The notes beneath the pieces are model-generated. The model was given only the letters and a program-made list of their open reading frames with translations, ran no database searches and was not told the DNA's origin. Below, one piece after another: positions 37,952 to 47,655 of a DNA stretch of 64,000 nt. The stretch is from assembly GCF_001540865.1 (NCBI RefSeq), contig NC_033622.1, positions 8,365,959 to 8,429,958 on the forward strand. Direction: 5' to 3'. Within the stretch, counting starts at the first letter, position 1; each line of letters begins with the position of its first letter. A program made the translations under genes and the position numbers. The DNA is from Ananas comosus. Lineage: Eukaryota; Streptophyta; Magnoliopsida; Poales; Bromeliaceae.

Positions 37952-40040
37952 TATTCTAAAATTCTCAAATATTCTATCTAGCATGCATTATTATTTTACG
38001 GTAAATGAAAATCATCTTAAGGAAAATTTATCCCATTTTGGTGAGGCCAAACCCACCGAGAGCTCCACGCGACCCTTCGTTGCGCCGACGAACGTGCCAA
38101 CGACCCTCCTAGCACCCTATGAGTAGAAAATCCCTCAAACAAGCCTTGCTCCTAGCTCCAAGACTTTAGGTGATGTCACGATGCTACGATTCCGGTTTCG
38201 TGATTTTAGGAAGCTTACGCCGTGAGCTGCGGCAATCTGTACCGAAATCGGCCTTCTCTTCAGTATCTTCGCGTAGCCTTGTCGTATCGCTGAACCGATT
38301 TCGCCAGCGCATTCGTATACCTGACAATTAGGTTTGAATAGGTTCAATTTAGATCAAAGCCCCTTATATAGCAAAACCCCCATTTTGGGCCCTAACATAC
38401 TACTATTGCAAAAAATCACCAAATTGGAACTTGATTCATGCAATTAACATATTATTAGCATCTAGGGAGCCCTCTAAACCCATTCCTAGAGCATATAATT
38501 GAGGCTTTAAAATTCTACCAGTAAAGCCCTATGAAGCTTGCCTCTCAAGTTTTCTCTTAGACCAAGGAAGGAGAAGATGAAGATGAAGCTTCAACTCCAA
38601 GCCTTCTTCTCTACCAAGCTTATAATATACCGAAACCTCGGTAAACGAATATCGAATTTTAGTCAAAATGACCAAAGTGCGAGGTTGGTACACTTCGGAA
38701 AGGCCGAAGGCGTCAAAAAGAACAAAAGTGCATTATAGGGGATCTTCGAGAGCCAGAAAATCAATAATCAACAAACTGCAGCTTTTGAGCTCTCGGGGAC
38801 TGGTCCCTGGTGGGACAGATCGGTCCCCGGAGGTGTAAAAATTGTGAAATGGCTAAGTATTGGAAAACTAGCTCTCGGGGACCGGTCCCTGGCGGGAGAG
38901 ACCGGTCCCCGTGCGCATAGACAGAAAGGAAAGCTCTCGGGAACCGGTCCCTGGAGGGAGGTCCGGTCCCTGAAGGTCTGATCCCTCAGGGGAGGACCGG
39001 TCCCCGTGCGCGGAAAAAAATCCCAGAAGTGGGAAAATTGGCTAAGTCCCATGAGATCAACTCTCGGGGACCGGTCCCCTGCTAGAGAGACCGATCCCCA
39101 TGCCCGAAAAAGGCCCAGTCTTGGCAGTGCACAGGATGCAAAGTTGAGGGGCTTAAATACAATTATGGCTTGATGGGGTTATGTATAGGGATATGAGAGC
39201 TCTTTCTCTCACTCTCTCCCTCCCGCACCCTCTTATATTTCTCTCTCTCTCTCTAGAAGAAGAAGAAGAAGGAGAAGAAGGAGGAGAAGAAGGTAAAGAA
39301 GAAGGCTAAGGAGTGGAGCAACTCCTTCATCTTCCCTATTAGCACTTATAGAAGGCAAGCTTTGAGGTAAGCTTTGCCCTCTTTCATGGTAGAACCCTAA
39401 GTAGGGTTTAGAATGACCTAAGAATGGTTTTGTTGGGATTTTTAGATGATAATAAGCTTGTTTTTGCTTGTGGAAGAGATCAAACCAAGGGTTTTGTAAA
39501 TATGTGAGGCTAGGGCACCCAAATTGGTACTTTTGCATTGGTTGGTTCTAAAGGCAAGTTGACCTTATAGAAACCTAATTGGGGGTGTTTCCGACGCGTT
39601 TGTGCACTTCATTTGACGTTACGAAAAGTCTATGCGAAGTTATGAGCGAAAAAGTCTAATTTGGTTTCGTTTTGTTGCAGGCAAGGAAATAGGCGTCTAA
39701 GAATCGTGAAATTCGAACCCGAGCACCTTAGCAAGCCTACGAGGTGGGTGGTGCTTTCCAAACTCTTTGAAATTCCTTCTATATCTATGTGTCACTTATT
39801 GAGCATGTATGTTTATAGCTTTTCGTGCATAATAGGGTGAAATAAGAGTGTATGTTGCATGCTTATAGTTAAGGTGCATTCGTTGTGGTTGAGAACCAAT
39901 AAGAATTGTATAACCCTATATGTGCATGTATGGCGACAAGAACTTAGCAAAGTTAAAGAACAAGTGGTATTATGACATAGAAGACAATGGGACATTGTGA
40001 TATTGAGTACTGGAGTTATACACCTAGTGAAGTAGTGTGG

Positions 40041-40610
40041 CAATGAAAAATAAATGCTAGAGTTAGTATCAAGTGCGGCAAAGAACAATAAATGCTAGAG
40101 TTAGCATCAAGTGTGGCAAAGAACAATAAATGCTAGAGTTAGCATCAAGTGTGGCAAAGAACAATAAATGCTAGAGTTAGCATCAAGTGTGGCAAAGAAC
40201 AATAAATGCTAGAGTTAGCATCAAGTGTGGCAAAGAACAATAAATGCTAGAGTTAGCATCAAGTGTGGCAAAGAACAATAAATGCTAGAGTTAGCATCAA
40301 GTGTGGCAAAGAACAATAAATGCTAGAGTTAGCATCAAGTGTGGCAAAGAACAATAAATGCTAGAGTTAGCATCAAGTGTGGCAAAGAACAATAAATGCT
40401 AGAGTTAGCATCAAGTGTGGCAAAGAACAATAAATGCTAGAGTTAGCATCAAGTGTGGCAAAGAACAATAAATGCTAGAGTTAGCATCAAGTGTGGCAAA
40501 GAACAATAAATGCTAGAGTTAGCATCAAGTGTGGCAAAGAACAATAAATGCTAGAGTTAGCATCAAGTGTGGCAAAGAACAATAAATGCTAGAGTTAGCA
40601 TCAAGTGTGG
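40041..40610 (+). repeat. Minisatellite, 15 units of 38 bp
   Basis: The unit contains AATAAATGCTAGAGTTAGCA. Positions 40041-40610 hold exactly 15 x 38 bp. The first unit is diverged; the other 14 look identical by eye. The other two C LTRs have no expanded array here. Confidence 0.92.
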
Positions 40611-41555
40611 CGTAAAGAACACTAGAGTTAGTGTAATGGCATGATCGAAAACAAAGAAGGCAAAGAACATGAGATTGAGACATAATGATATATAACCTTA
40701 TAGTTAAGGGTCATTTGTGCATGGTTTCCTTATAGTTAAGGAATGGATTGAACTTGGCATCCTTTGAGTTAAGGATTGGATCATACTCGCTTTAGTCCTT
40801 GCTCGGTGGGCGGTAGCTCCTCCACGAGCAATATGCTCCGGAGTTCGACATCACTGGGTCGTAGTAGCTCCTCCCCAGAGGACAGTCCTGTCGGGTCGTA
40901 GGAGTTTCTCCCCGACATTTGGGATTTCGAGTGGTGAGTTGCTTTGAGGCGAAACTCTCGAGTTAGCCATGAGATTGAGATTGTGAAATGAACAAGAACC
41001 ATGCTTTCATCATGAGTATTATTGTTGAGCATCTTTATTGATCGCATTTGTTCAGGCATATTAGTTGCATATTATAGTTGATTACTTATCTATATGCTTC
41101 TTTCTATTATGCCTGAGTTAGACCTAGTGGGAAAGTCGGTGAGATTGAGGCCGAACCCACTGGGAACTTCGTTGTAGTTCTCACCCCACTATTTCCACAG
41201 AGACGAGACCGAGCGATCCAGTGAGCGACTGCGGTAAAGGTATCGCGCCGTAGACAGTGACCGCCAAGTTGGGTTTTATATTTTGCTAGTAGCATACCCG
41301 TACATCATCTTTTGTATTTGATGATTAGAGATGTTAAAGAAATGAATGTAAGCTATCTATCTTGAAGAAATGTGATGTAAAGGAAGAAATGATGAAAAGC
41401 AATGTAAAGGCAAATGTGATTGTGATAGTTGAATGCTTGTAAATGGTTAAAAGTTAATCATTCTACTTGTGAGTTGTATAGTTTAGTATTCTTTCACTCT
41501 GGCTATTACTTACCCTCGTGTAAGCCATTATGTATGTTTCCGCTTGTGCAGTCTG

Positions 41556-41688
41556 TTTGCTTGAATTGTACATGTGTTGAGCCTAGGGCGGACAAGGGAG
41601 GCTCTGTCCGTTCGGCATTTGNTTTGCTTGAATTGTACATGTGTTGAGCCTAGGGCGGACAAGGGAGGCTCTGTCCGTTCGGCATTTG
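41556..41688 (+). other. Exact 66-bp duplication flanking a single N
   Basis: 41556-41621 and 41623-41688 are identical, with one N at 41622. The related C tail at 57270-57350 has a single copy. This is most simply an unmerged contig overlap rather than biology. Confidence 0.85.
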
Positions 41689-42758
41689 TTCGACGTGCCC
41701 GGACCGGCCAAAGGGATCGGTCCAGGGGCGTGACAAAGCTTGCTCCAATTTTCTCCTCCAGTCCTCTCTTTGGTAGAGAGAGAGAGAGATCTTAGAGACA
41801 AAGAGAGAAAGGGAGAAAACTCACTCTTTCTCTCTCTCTCGGTTTGGAGCTCACGAATGAAGAATGCCATGAGTTCACATATATATATATATATACCCCC
41901 AAAACACAATTCATCTAGCAGATACAAACTAACGTTTTTCGCTGAAACTCTTCTAAATATCCGATTGTGCTCAAATTTGACAGTCCGGCTCGGTTTTACC
42001 TAACTAGAAGAAAAAATTTAAAGCTTTCCGTTACCTCCATGTTTGGTCACCGAAAGCTCTACCGAACTGTAATCTCTAGTAGATAGCAGTCGGATTTTAT
42101 TTTTCACCTTCCGGGTGTCGGATCGACATGAAACTTTAAATCTAGCCTCATAAAAATATTTCCGACATAAATCCAAGTTTTCATAATTTTCTGACACTGT
42201 GCATTTTCTACTAAAATAACAGCCTCGATTCACACAGAAAATTCAAAATCTTCTGTTCTCGCTCCGATTTCCACACGAGTCATTCCCGACTTATATTTTA
42301 CTTCTATAAGTCCAATAAAAATAATATCTCACACTATTTTTATTTATTTTTATCCTTTTATTAAAATCCGGTATACAACATTCTCCACCCCTTAGAAAGA
42401 GTTTCGTCCTCGAAACTTCAATCACACCTCAACTCGACCTATTGAGCCATTGAGGACATTAGCATACTTCTCCCTAGGGAACACACTCCGATTCGATCAT
42501 TGGCATTGCTTAGAAGCAATATCATAGGTGCATCGCTTCATCGTGAGTGCTCTAATTCCACATGGACTTTAGCTCAGCCGTGAGATGGCACACTCCGGCA
42601 CATCTCCACTTTTAGTCCTCTAAAGAGCATTATCCTCAGATTCCACATGGCTATCCATGATCCAACACGTGGCATTCCATTCTCCCGAGTCTAAGCTCGA
42701 ACTATCGTCCTGACCAAAATCTCTTCCCTACCCGTAGGTACCGAGCCGCTGTCACTCA

Positions 42759-43982
42759 TGTTAGGTCCTATGTGTTGGCAAGTTTCGTGGGTCGAGTCGG
42801 AATCTTGAAGAAGTTCGGAGCAGAGTATTGAAGATCGAAGAATCCATGACTACGAAGAATCGGAAAGGACGCAAAACACGCAAAACTTGAATCACGATGC
42901 GTAGGTAAGTTTTTAAATCTTGTTTATGGTGATTCATACTTATTTATAGATCTTAGAATCATATTTTCAAGTTGTAATTGATTAGAAAGTTTCTAAGAGC
43001 TTGTAAAACCCGAAACAATGCATTTTCAGCGAAAATTGCATTGTTGTACCGGTACAAGGGTTTTCTGTCCAGGGTACAGCCATCAGCGTTGCGCAGAGAA
43101 GTTTGATGGTTGTTCCGGTACAACCTTCATGCTGTACCGGTACAAGCCCTGTTCCGGAACAGGCTGAAGCTATTCAGGGTACAGGAGCTTCGCAGAAAAA
43201 TCTTCCGTCATGGTGTACCCTGGACAGCTTTCCTTGTTCCGGTACAAGGTGCTGATTTTGGAAAGAAACTTTCTAATTCTACTCTGTTTTGATTCTAAAG
43301 TCTATAAATAAGCTATAGGGGTTCTCTAATTGATTAAGCATCACGAAAATACATATTTGAGAAACCCTAGAGGCTCGGATTTCATCAAAAACCTATTTTC
43401 TACAAAAAGCCTCTTTTAGATCAAATCGAGATATTGAAATTTGATATTAATATGTCGATTTGATCTCCGCTTCGCTTGGAGTTCTATTCCCTGGTTTTCT
43501 ACAATACTCCAAAGCGAAGGATCACCATATTCATGATATTCTTCATGGTGGCGTCGTGGATTCGGCGTATTTGACGGCGGTTCGTGGATTCGGATCGTGG
43601 GCTCGTGGATTCGAGTGGCGTCGTGGATTCGGCGTGATTGAAGCTTCGTGGATTCGAAGTGGAGGCGTTCGTGGATTCGGACGTGAGGGCGTGGACAACC
43701 CGGAGGGTAGCGCGAAGATTCATAGGAGGTTAAGAGAGGTTGAGTCCGTGGAGTCGGTAATCACCTTGTAATCTTTTCTCTTAGTGAATTATTTTTTCGC
43801 GTGTTGGTCCCGTGGGTTTTTCTCCAAGTTGGAGTTTTCCCACGTAAATCTCGGTGTGCTTTTTATTTTCCGCATTTATTTTTATTGCATCGAGATTTGT
43901 GGTTTTTGGCCGTTCACCTATTCACCCCCCTCTAGGTGATAGATACAATCTAGATAGATCCTTGGGCTCCTCAAAACTTTCA
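42759..43982 (+). repeat. 5' LTR of the copia element
   Basis: TGTTAGGTCC to AAAACTTTCA, 1224 bp. It carries TACCGGTAC/TTCCGGTAC dyads (43050-43255), TATA box CTATAAATAA at 43302-43311, and a downstream block with seven spaced CGTGGATTCG-like repeats (about 43550-43690). Confidence 0.92.
43302..43311 (+). promoter_or_regulatory. TATA box of the copia LTR
   Basis: CTATAAATAA, about 50 bp after the last CCGGTAC dyad; the same site is at 50214-50223 in the 3' LTR. Good match to plant TATA boxes. Confidence 0.7.
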
Positions 43983-43984
43983 AT

Positions 43985-43996
43985 TGGTATCAGAGC
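43985..43996 (+). promoter_or_regulatory. Primer-binding site of the copia element
   Basis: TGGTATCAGAGC, 2 bp after the LTR end, complementary to initiator tRNA-Met. Confidence 0.92.
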
Positions 43997-44020
43997 GGGA
44001 TCTAGATAAATTGTTATCTA

Positions 44021-45445
44021 ATGGCCGAAGGTGGTAACATTAATCGACCTCCGCTCTTCGACGGCACGAATTATGCCTATTGGAAAGTTCGCATGAGAGC
44101 TTTTCTAATCGCAATCGATGAGCGGGTATGGAAAGCTATTGAATTCGGATGGAAACATCCTACCGAAGTTGTCGATGGTGCTACCGTCTCTAAACCACGA
44201 AACAAGTGGACAAAAGATGAAAACGAGTCATCTTCGTTTAACGGTAAAGGAATTAATGCTTTATTCAACGCTTTATCGCAAACGGAGTTTACTCGGGTTT
44301 CGGCATGCGAAACGGCCAAGGAAATTTGGGATACTCTACAAATTACACATGAGGGTACTAGTTTAGTAAAAATTCAAAAGCTCCAAATGTTGACTAGTCA
44401 ATTTGATTCTATTCGTATGGAGGAGCATGAATCTTTTACCGATTACTACACTAGGCTTCAAGATATCATTAATACATGTGCTAATTTGGGAGAGAAAATT
44501 CCGGATTCTAAAGTTGTTCGTAAAATTCTTCGAACTCTTCCGGAACGTTTTCGGGCTAAAGTAGCCGCGATCGAAACGGTTAAGCATTCGGACGAGATGA
44601 AAGTCGAGGAATTAGTAGGTGCTTTACAAACTTATGAAATGACCTTTCCTACTAATCAATCTTCTTCCAAGTCTTCTTCTAAAAGCACAGGTGTTGCATT
44701 GAAATCTACAAAGGAGAAGGACGAAGACTCGAGTTCCGATGATGACTTATCAATTGCGGACTTTGAACAACAATTGGCGCTTCTCACGAAGAAGTTTCGT
44801 CGAAATTTTCGGAACAAGAATAGATTGGACAAGGCTTCATCATCCAAGCGACAATCTTTGTCTAAATCATCTTCATCTTCAAAGTCTAAGGATAAAAACC
44901 GTGCAAAGTCTTCAAAGAAAAAGGATGAATTTGAAGGCGAGATCCAATGCTTCAAGTGCAAAGGCTACGGCCACATTGCGACGGATTGTCCGTCAAAGAA
45001 GATGTATAGACAAAAGGCTATGCAAGCAAAGACGTGGGATGATTCAACATCAAGTGAATCATCGTCAAGTGACGAAGAAAAGAATGATCAAATTGCTTTA
45101 GTTGCTAATACTCGTTCGTCAAATGTTGTGTGTTTATCCTCTATTGCTACTAACTCAAATATTTCTCTTTCTTCACATGATTCATCGAGCAACATTGGCG
45201 AAAGTGAGGAGGAATCAAACGACGACGACATAGCGGAAGCGTACAATCAACTTCTCATTGAATCAAAAAAGATGGCTAAACTCAACAAGAAGTTGAGATG
45301 TCGTTTGTTGGAACTGGAGGAGGAAAACAACAACGTAAAGAATTTGAATAAGGTTCTTGAGGAGGAAAGGGATTCAAACTTGAAGATTAATTCGGATCTC
45401 CAAGAGAAGCTTAATGATGCGGAATCAACCGATCAAATCTTCTAA
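44021..45445 (+). CDS. gag: copia-type gag, N-terminal part (UBN2 family), ends at a frameshift
   Basis: Capsid/nucleocapsid protein of the retrotransposon; it packages element RNA in cytoplasmic particles. The 474-codon frame starts at the first ATG after the PBS. Residues 1-50 (PPLFDGTNYAYWKVRM) are the DUF4219-like start; about 85-210 are the UBN2 gag domain (EIWDTL, KIQKLQMLTSQFDSIRM, LRTLPERFRAKV). An S/K-rich linker follows, then a CCHC zinc knuckle CFKCKGYGHIATDC at residues 310-323, an acidic serine-rich stretch, and a coiled coil (about 415-470). The frame ends at 45445, but its natural continuation is in the next frame (45414-46082), so a one-base indel near 45430 has broken it. Domain content is typical of SIRE-like copia gag. 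Confidence 0.87.
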   Translation: MAEGGNINRPPLFDGTNYAYWKVRMRAFLIAIDERVWKAIEFGWKHPTEVVDGATVSKPRNKWTKDENESSSFNGKGINALFNALSQTEFTRVSACETAKEIWDTLQITHEGTSLVKIQKLQMLTSQFDSIRMEEHESFTDYYTRLQDIINTCANLGEKIPDSKVVRKILRTLPERFRAKVAAIETVKHSDEMKVEELVGALQTYEMTFPTNQSSSKSSSKSTGVALKSTKEKDEDSSSDDDLSIADFEQQLALLTKKFRRNFRNKNRLDKASSSKRQSLSKSSSSSKSKDKNRAKSSKKKDEFEGEIQCFKCKGYGHIATDCPSKKMYRQKAMQAKTWDDSTSSESSSSDEEKNDQIALVANTRSSNVVCLSSIATNSNISLSSHDSSSNIGESEEESNDDDIAEAYNQLLIESKKMAKLNKKLRCRLLELEEENNNVKNLNKVLEEERDSNLKINSDLQEKLNDAESTDQIF

Positions 45446-46082
45446 CGACAAGATTGGATTTTTGGAGCAACAATTCGAGGAATCGCACACATCCAATAAG
45501 TCGTTGATCGATCAAGTTCGTCAACTCCAATCCGATCTTCAACAATTTTCTTCGGGATCAAAGAAGTTGGACAAAATGTTTGGTTTGGGTCAAACGAGCA
45601 AATTGGGCCTTGGATATGAAAGGACATATGTTGAGAAGGATCAAACGGTGACAACTAAACTCTCAACAACTTTGGAAGGCAAAGTGTGTCATCAATGTGG
45701 CATCAAAGGACACGTCAAAAGGAATTGCCCAAACAAAAATGGCAAGTCACAATCGGCAAATTCAAAACATCCATCGGCTTCATCTACTATTCGACATCCC
45801 CCACGGAATCAAAAGCAAAATAATTTAAGTCAAGTGCCTCAAAAGAATCGGGTCCTACCTAAGCCACAAGCGAACCGGTCTTCTAATGCACAACGCCAAG
45901 TTCATGCAAAACAGGTGCACAAGCCTCATCTACAAAATCAACCGAAGCCTCAACCGAAGAAAACACCAACAGTTGACCAAAAGTCTAAACAAACGGCACC
46001 TAACGTCGACAAGTCGAGAAAACCAACGATTCGACAAGTTTGGATCCGGAAAGGTGATATCTTTCCTTGCTCCTTGTCTTAG
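45414..46082 (+). pseudogene. gag: copia gag, C-terminal part in the shifted frame
   Basis: This frame continues the coiled coil (DKIGFLEQQFEESHTSNKSL) and holds a second CCHC knuckle, CHQCGIKGHVKRNC (residues 92-105). A basic Q/K/P-rich tail ends in RQVWIRKGD and a stop at 46080-46082. In autonomous relatives protease and integrase would follow a comparable tail; here none does. The ATG at 45414 is only a chance start in the overlap. Without ribosomal frameshifting the second knuckle would be lost from the product. I see no classic slippery heptamer plus pseudoknot, so I treat this as damage. Confidence 0.78.
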
Positions 46083-47165
46083 TCATTTTTGAACTTTAGT
46101 GTAATGCTTTGATTGGTGCTTGTTGTTTAATTTTATTCATTGCATTACATGCTTGAATGATTTTTGGTGCATTGAATTTCTGTTTATTTAAAAATCATTT
46201 TTGAGGAAGAGGTGTTTGGGAATTTCAAAATCTTTGAGAAAGGAGATGATTAAAAATCATTTTTTTTGGAGAGAAAGTTTTTAAAGATTGTTTAAACGGG
46301 TTTTATCTTCACAATCATATTAAGTTAAATTCATATTAATTATCGTCTTTACTCCACTATTTATTATTTTGACGATAATTTATTATATGATTTCTTATTG
46401 CATAAATTCATCAAAATTTTGAAATCAAATTTGATTTTTGGTGATTAATTCATCTTAGTTGTGAGTGTTGGATATGATGAATGGATATTCTCTTATTGAC
46501 TAAAATCCGTCAAAATTATCTTCAACTGTGAGATTGTCTAATTTAGGGGGAGTTTGAAATTGTTTAAAAATAAAAAAAGGGAGAAAAAGAAACTCCTATG
46601 TTTAAAAGATGTGGAAAGAGTTACATCCAAAAGGAGTGTGAAAACTACCACCACATGTAGGAAAGAGCTACCACCCCGGTCGTCCGGCAAGTGTGTGAAG
46701 CTACCACATGGAATTTAATTGAAAAAGCCGAAAAAGGTTGAAAAAATATAAATATTTTAGAATTTTCGGAGTAATAAGGTGCTAGTTTGAAAAAGATGCT
46801 CAAAGAGCCACCCCTGGTACCATATTAGTTAAATCTCTATTTTGAATGTGTTGCGACAAATTGGTGTCAATTTTGTTGAATTTCTAAAAATCATTTTTCA
46901 TCAACTTACATCTTGATGGTTTTGAATCATTAAATTATTTTTGATATTGAAATTTTGATGTTTTGATGTGTTTTGAAATTTTATAATATCTTATTTTCAT
47001 TATAATGATTTTTGGAGTAAAAGCCTTAACTATATGAATTTAATTTAAATGTGATGGATTTTTAAAGTATATTTTTCGAAAAAAAAATTTTACATTTTGG
47101 TCCTTGTACCGGTACAAGAAATCGTGTTCCGGTACAAGGTCTGCGGCTGAGCGGAATATAATCGG
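46083..47165 (+). other. AT-rich non-coding spacer between gag and the extra gene
   Basis: No open frame and no pol motifs on either strand. The end of the stretch carries the dyad pair GTACCGGTAC and TTCCGGTAC (about 47102-47140), copying the LTR promoter module upstream of the next gene. Confidence 0.65.
47102..47140 (+). promoter_or_regulatory. CCGGTAC dyad pair upstream of the extra gene
   Basis: CTTGTACCGGTACAAG and GTTCCGGTACAAGG, 20-odd bp apart, nearly identical to dyads of the copia LTR (for instance 43050 and 43245). A TATA-like GGTATAACAC follows at about 47164. The arrangement suggests an internal promoter; this is inference. Confidence 0.5.
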
Positions 47166-47273
47166 GTATAACACTTCGATCTTTCTCAAATCTCAATCTT
47201 TTTCAAAAATTTTTGTTCCTGAGAGCTCCAGCGACTCTTCTTCAACCGTTCTACACGTTTTCCTCTTGGATTT

Positions 47274-47651
47274 GTAAGTTTTTAGCATCAAATTTGTGAG
47301 TTTTATCCCGGTTTTGCTATTTTCACTGTTTTTGCGGGATAAGGGTTTGATCTCTGTTCTAATCCGTTTTTGATGCAATTTTTTGCTATAGATCAGTGTC
47401 TTAGGCTATTACCTTGCTTGTAGAACACTTGAACAACATCAAAACAAGTTATTTTTCGCTGATCTAAAATTTATGTTCTAATGTGCATGTAATTTCGGGA
47501 TTTTTCAAAAAGTTCGATTTTTGCTGAAATTTTTTTGCATGATCTGGTTAGAAATAGCATTTGTATGCATTCTAATGTTATTAGAAATTTTTTCGCTATT
47601 TTTACAGATTTTTTCAAAAATTTTGTTCATGTATGCAATTTTTTTATATAG
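47274..47651 (+). other. Putative 5' intron of the extra gene
   Basis: The donor is T/GTAAGTTTTT at 47274 and the acceptor TTTTTATATAG/G ends at 47651, 378 bp, T-rich. The stretch from about 47166 to the donor contains no ATG. The first ATG after the acceptor (47656) opens the long frame. Confidence 0.45.
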
Positions 47652-47655
47652 GAAA

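Larger units (their letters stand above)
38621..41735 (+). mobile_element. C-family solo LTR with a 38-bp minisatellite
   Basis: It starts TATAATATACCG at 38621 (TG mutated to TA) and ends AGGGGCGTGACA at 41735. AAGCT flanks it at 38616-38620 and 41736-41740. It carries a GGACCGGTCCC-type array (38793-39095), a GAAGAAG-rich leader, and a putative intron from GAGGTAAGC (39365) to TTTTGTTGCAG (about 39680). The minisatellite is at 40041-40610. An assembly-gap duplication lies near its end (41556-41688). Confidence 0.87.
25627..42380 (-). mobile_element. Middle LTR of the gypsy array, carrying three insertions
   Basis: It serves as 5' LTR of internal 1 and 3' LTR of internal 2. Own pieces: 25627-25974, 33849-34456, 36978-38620 and 41741-42380. 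The right LTR shows empty sites for all three insertions: CTTTC at 53509-53513, ACGAC at 54014-54018 and AAGCT at 55658-55662. It contains 44-bp tandem repeats (about 37260-37480) and 133-bp repeats (37553-37951). A short duplication of the ATAATTTATAGTTCCCAGTG stretch is at 33915-33970. Confidence 0.85.

Noticed and set aside
37445..37968. Minus-strand ORFs with repeated FRVGLGLMDSILICGF-like sequence
   Set aside because: They are read through 133-bp tandem repeats of an LTR; the period is not a multiple of three.
40041..40610. CRISPR-like regular repeats
   Set aside because: Units are contiguous 38-bp tandem copies without unique spacers, in a plant LTR.
44077..45101. ORFs on the opposite strand and other frame of the copia gag
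   Set aside because: Shadows of the gag frame, which carries the UBN2 and zinc-knuckle motifs.
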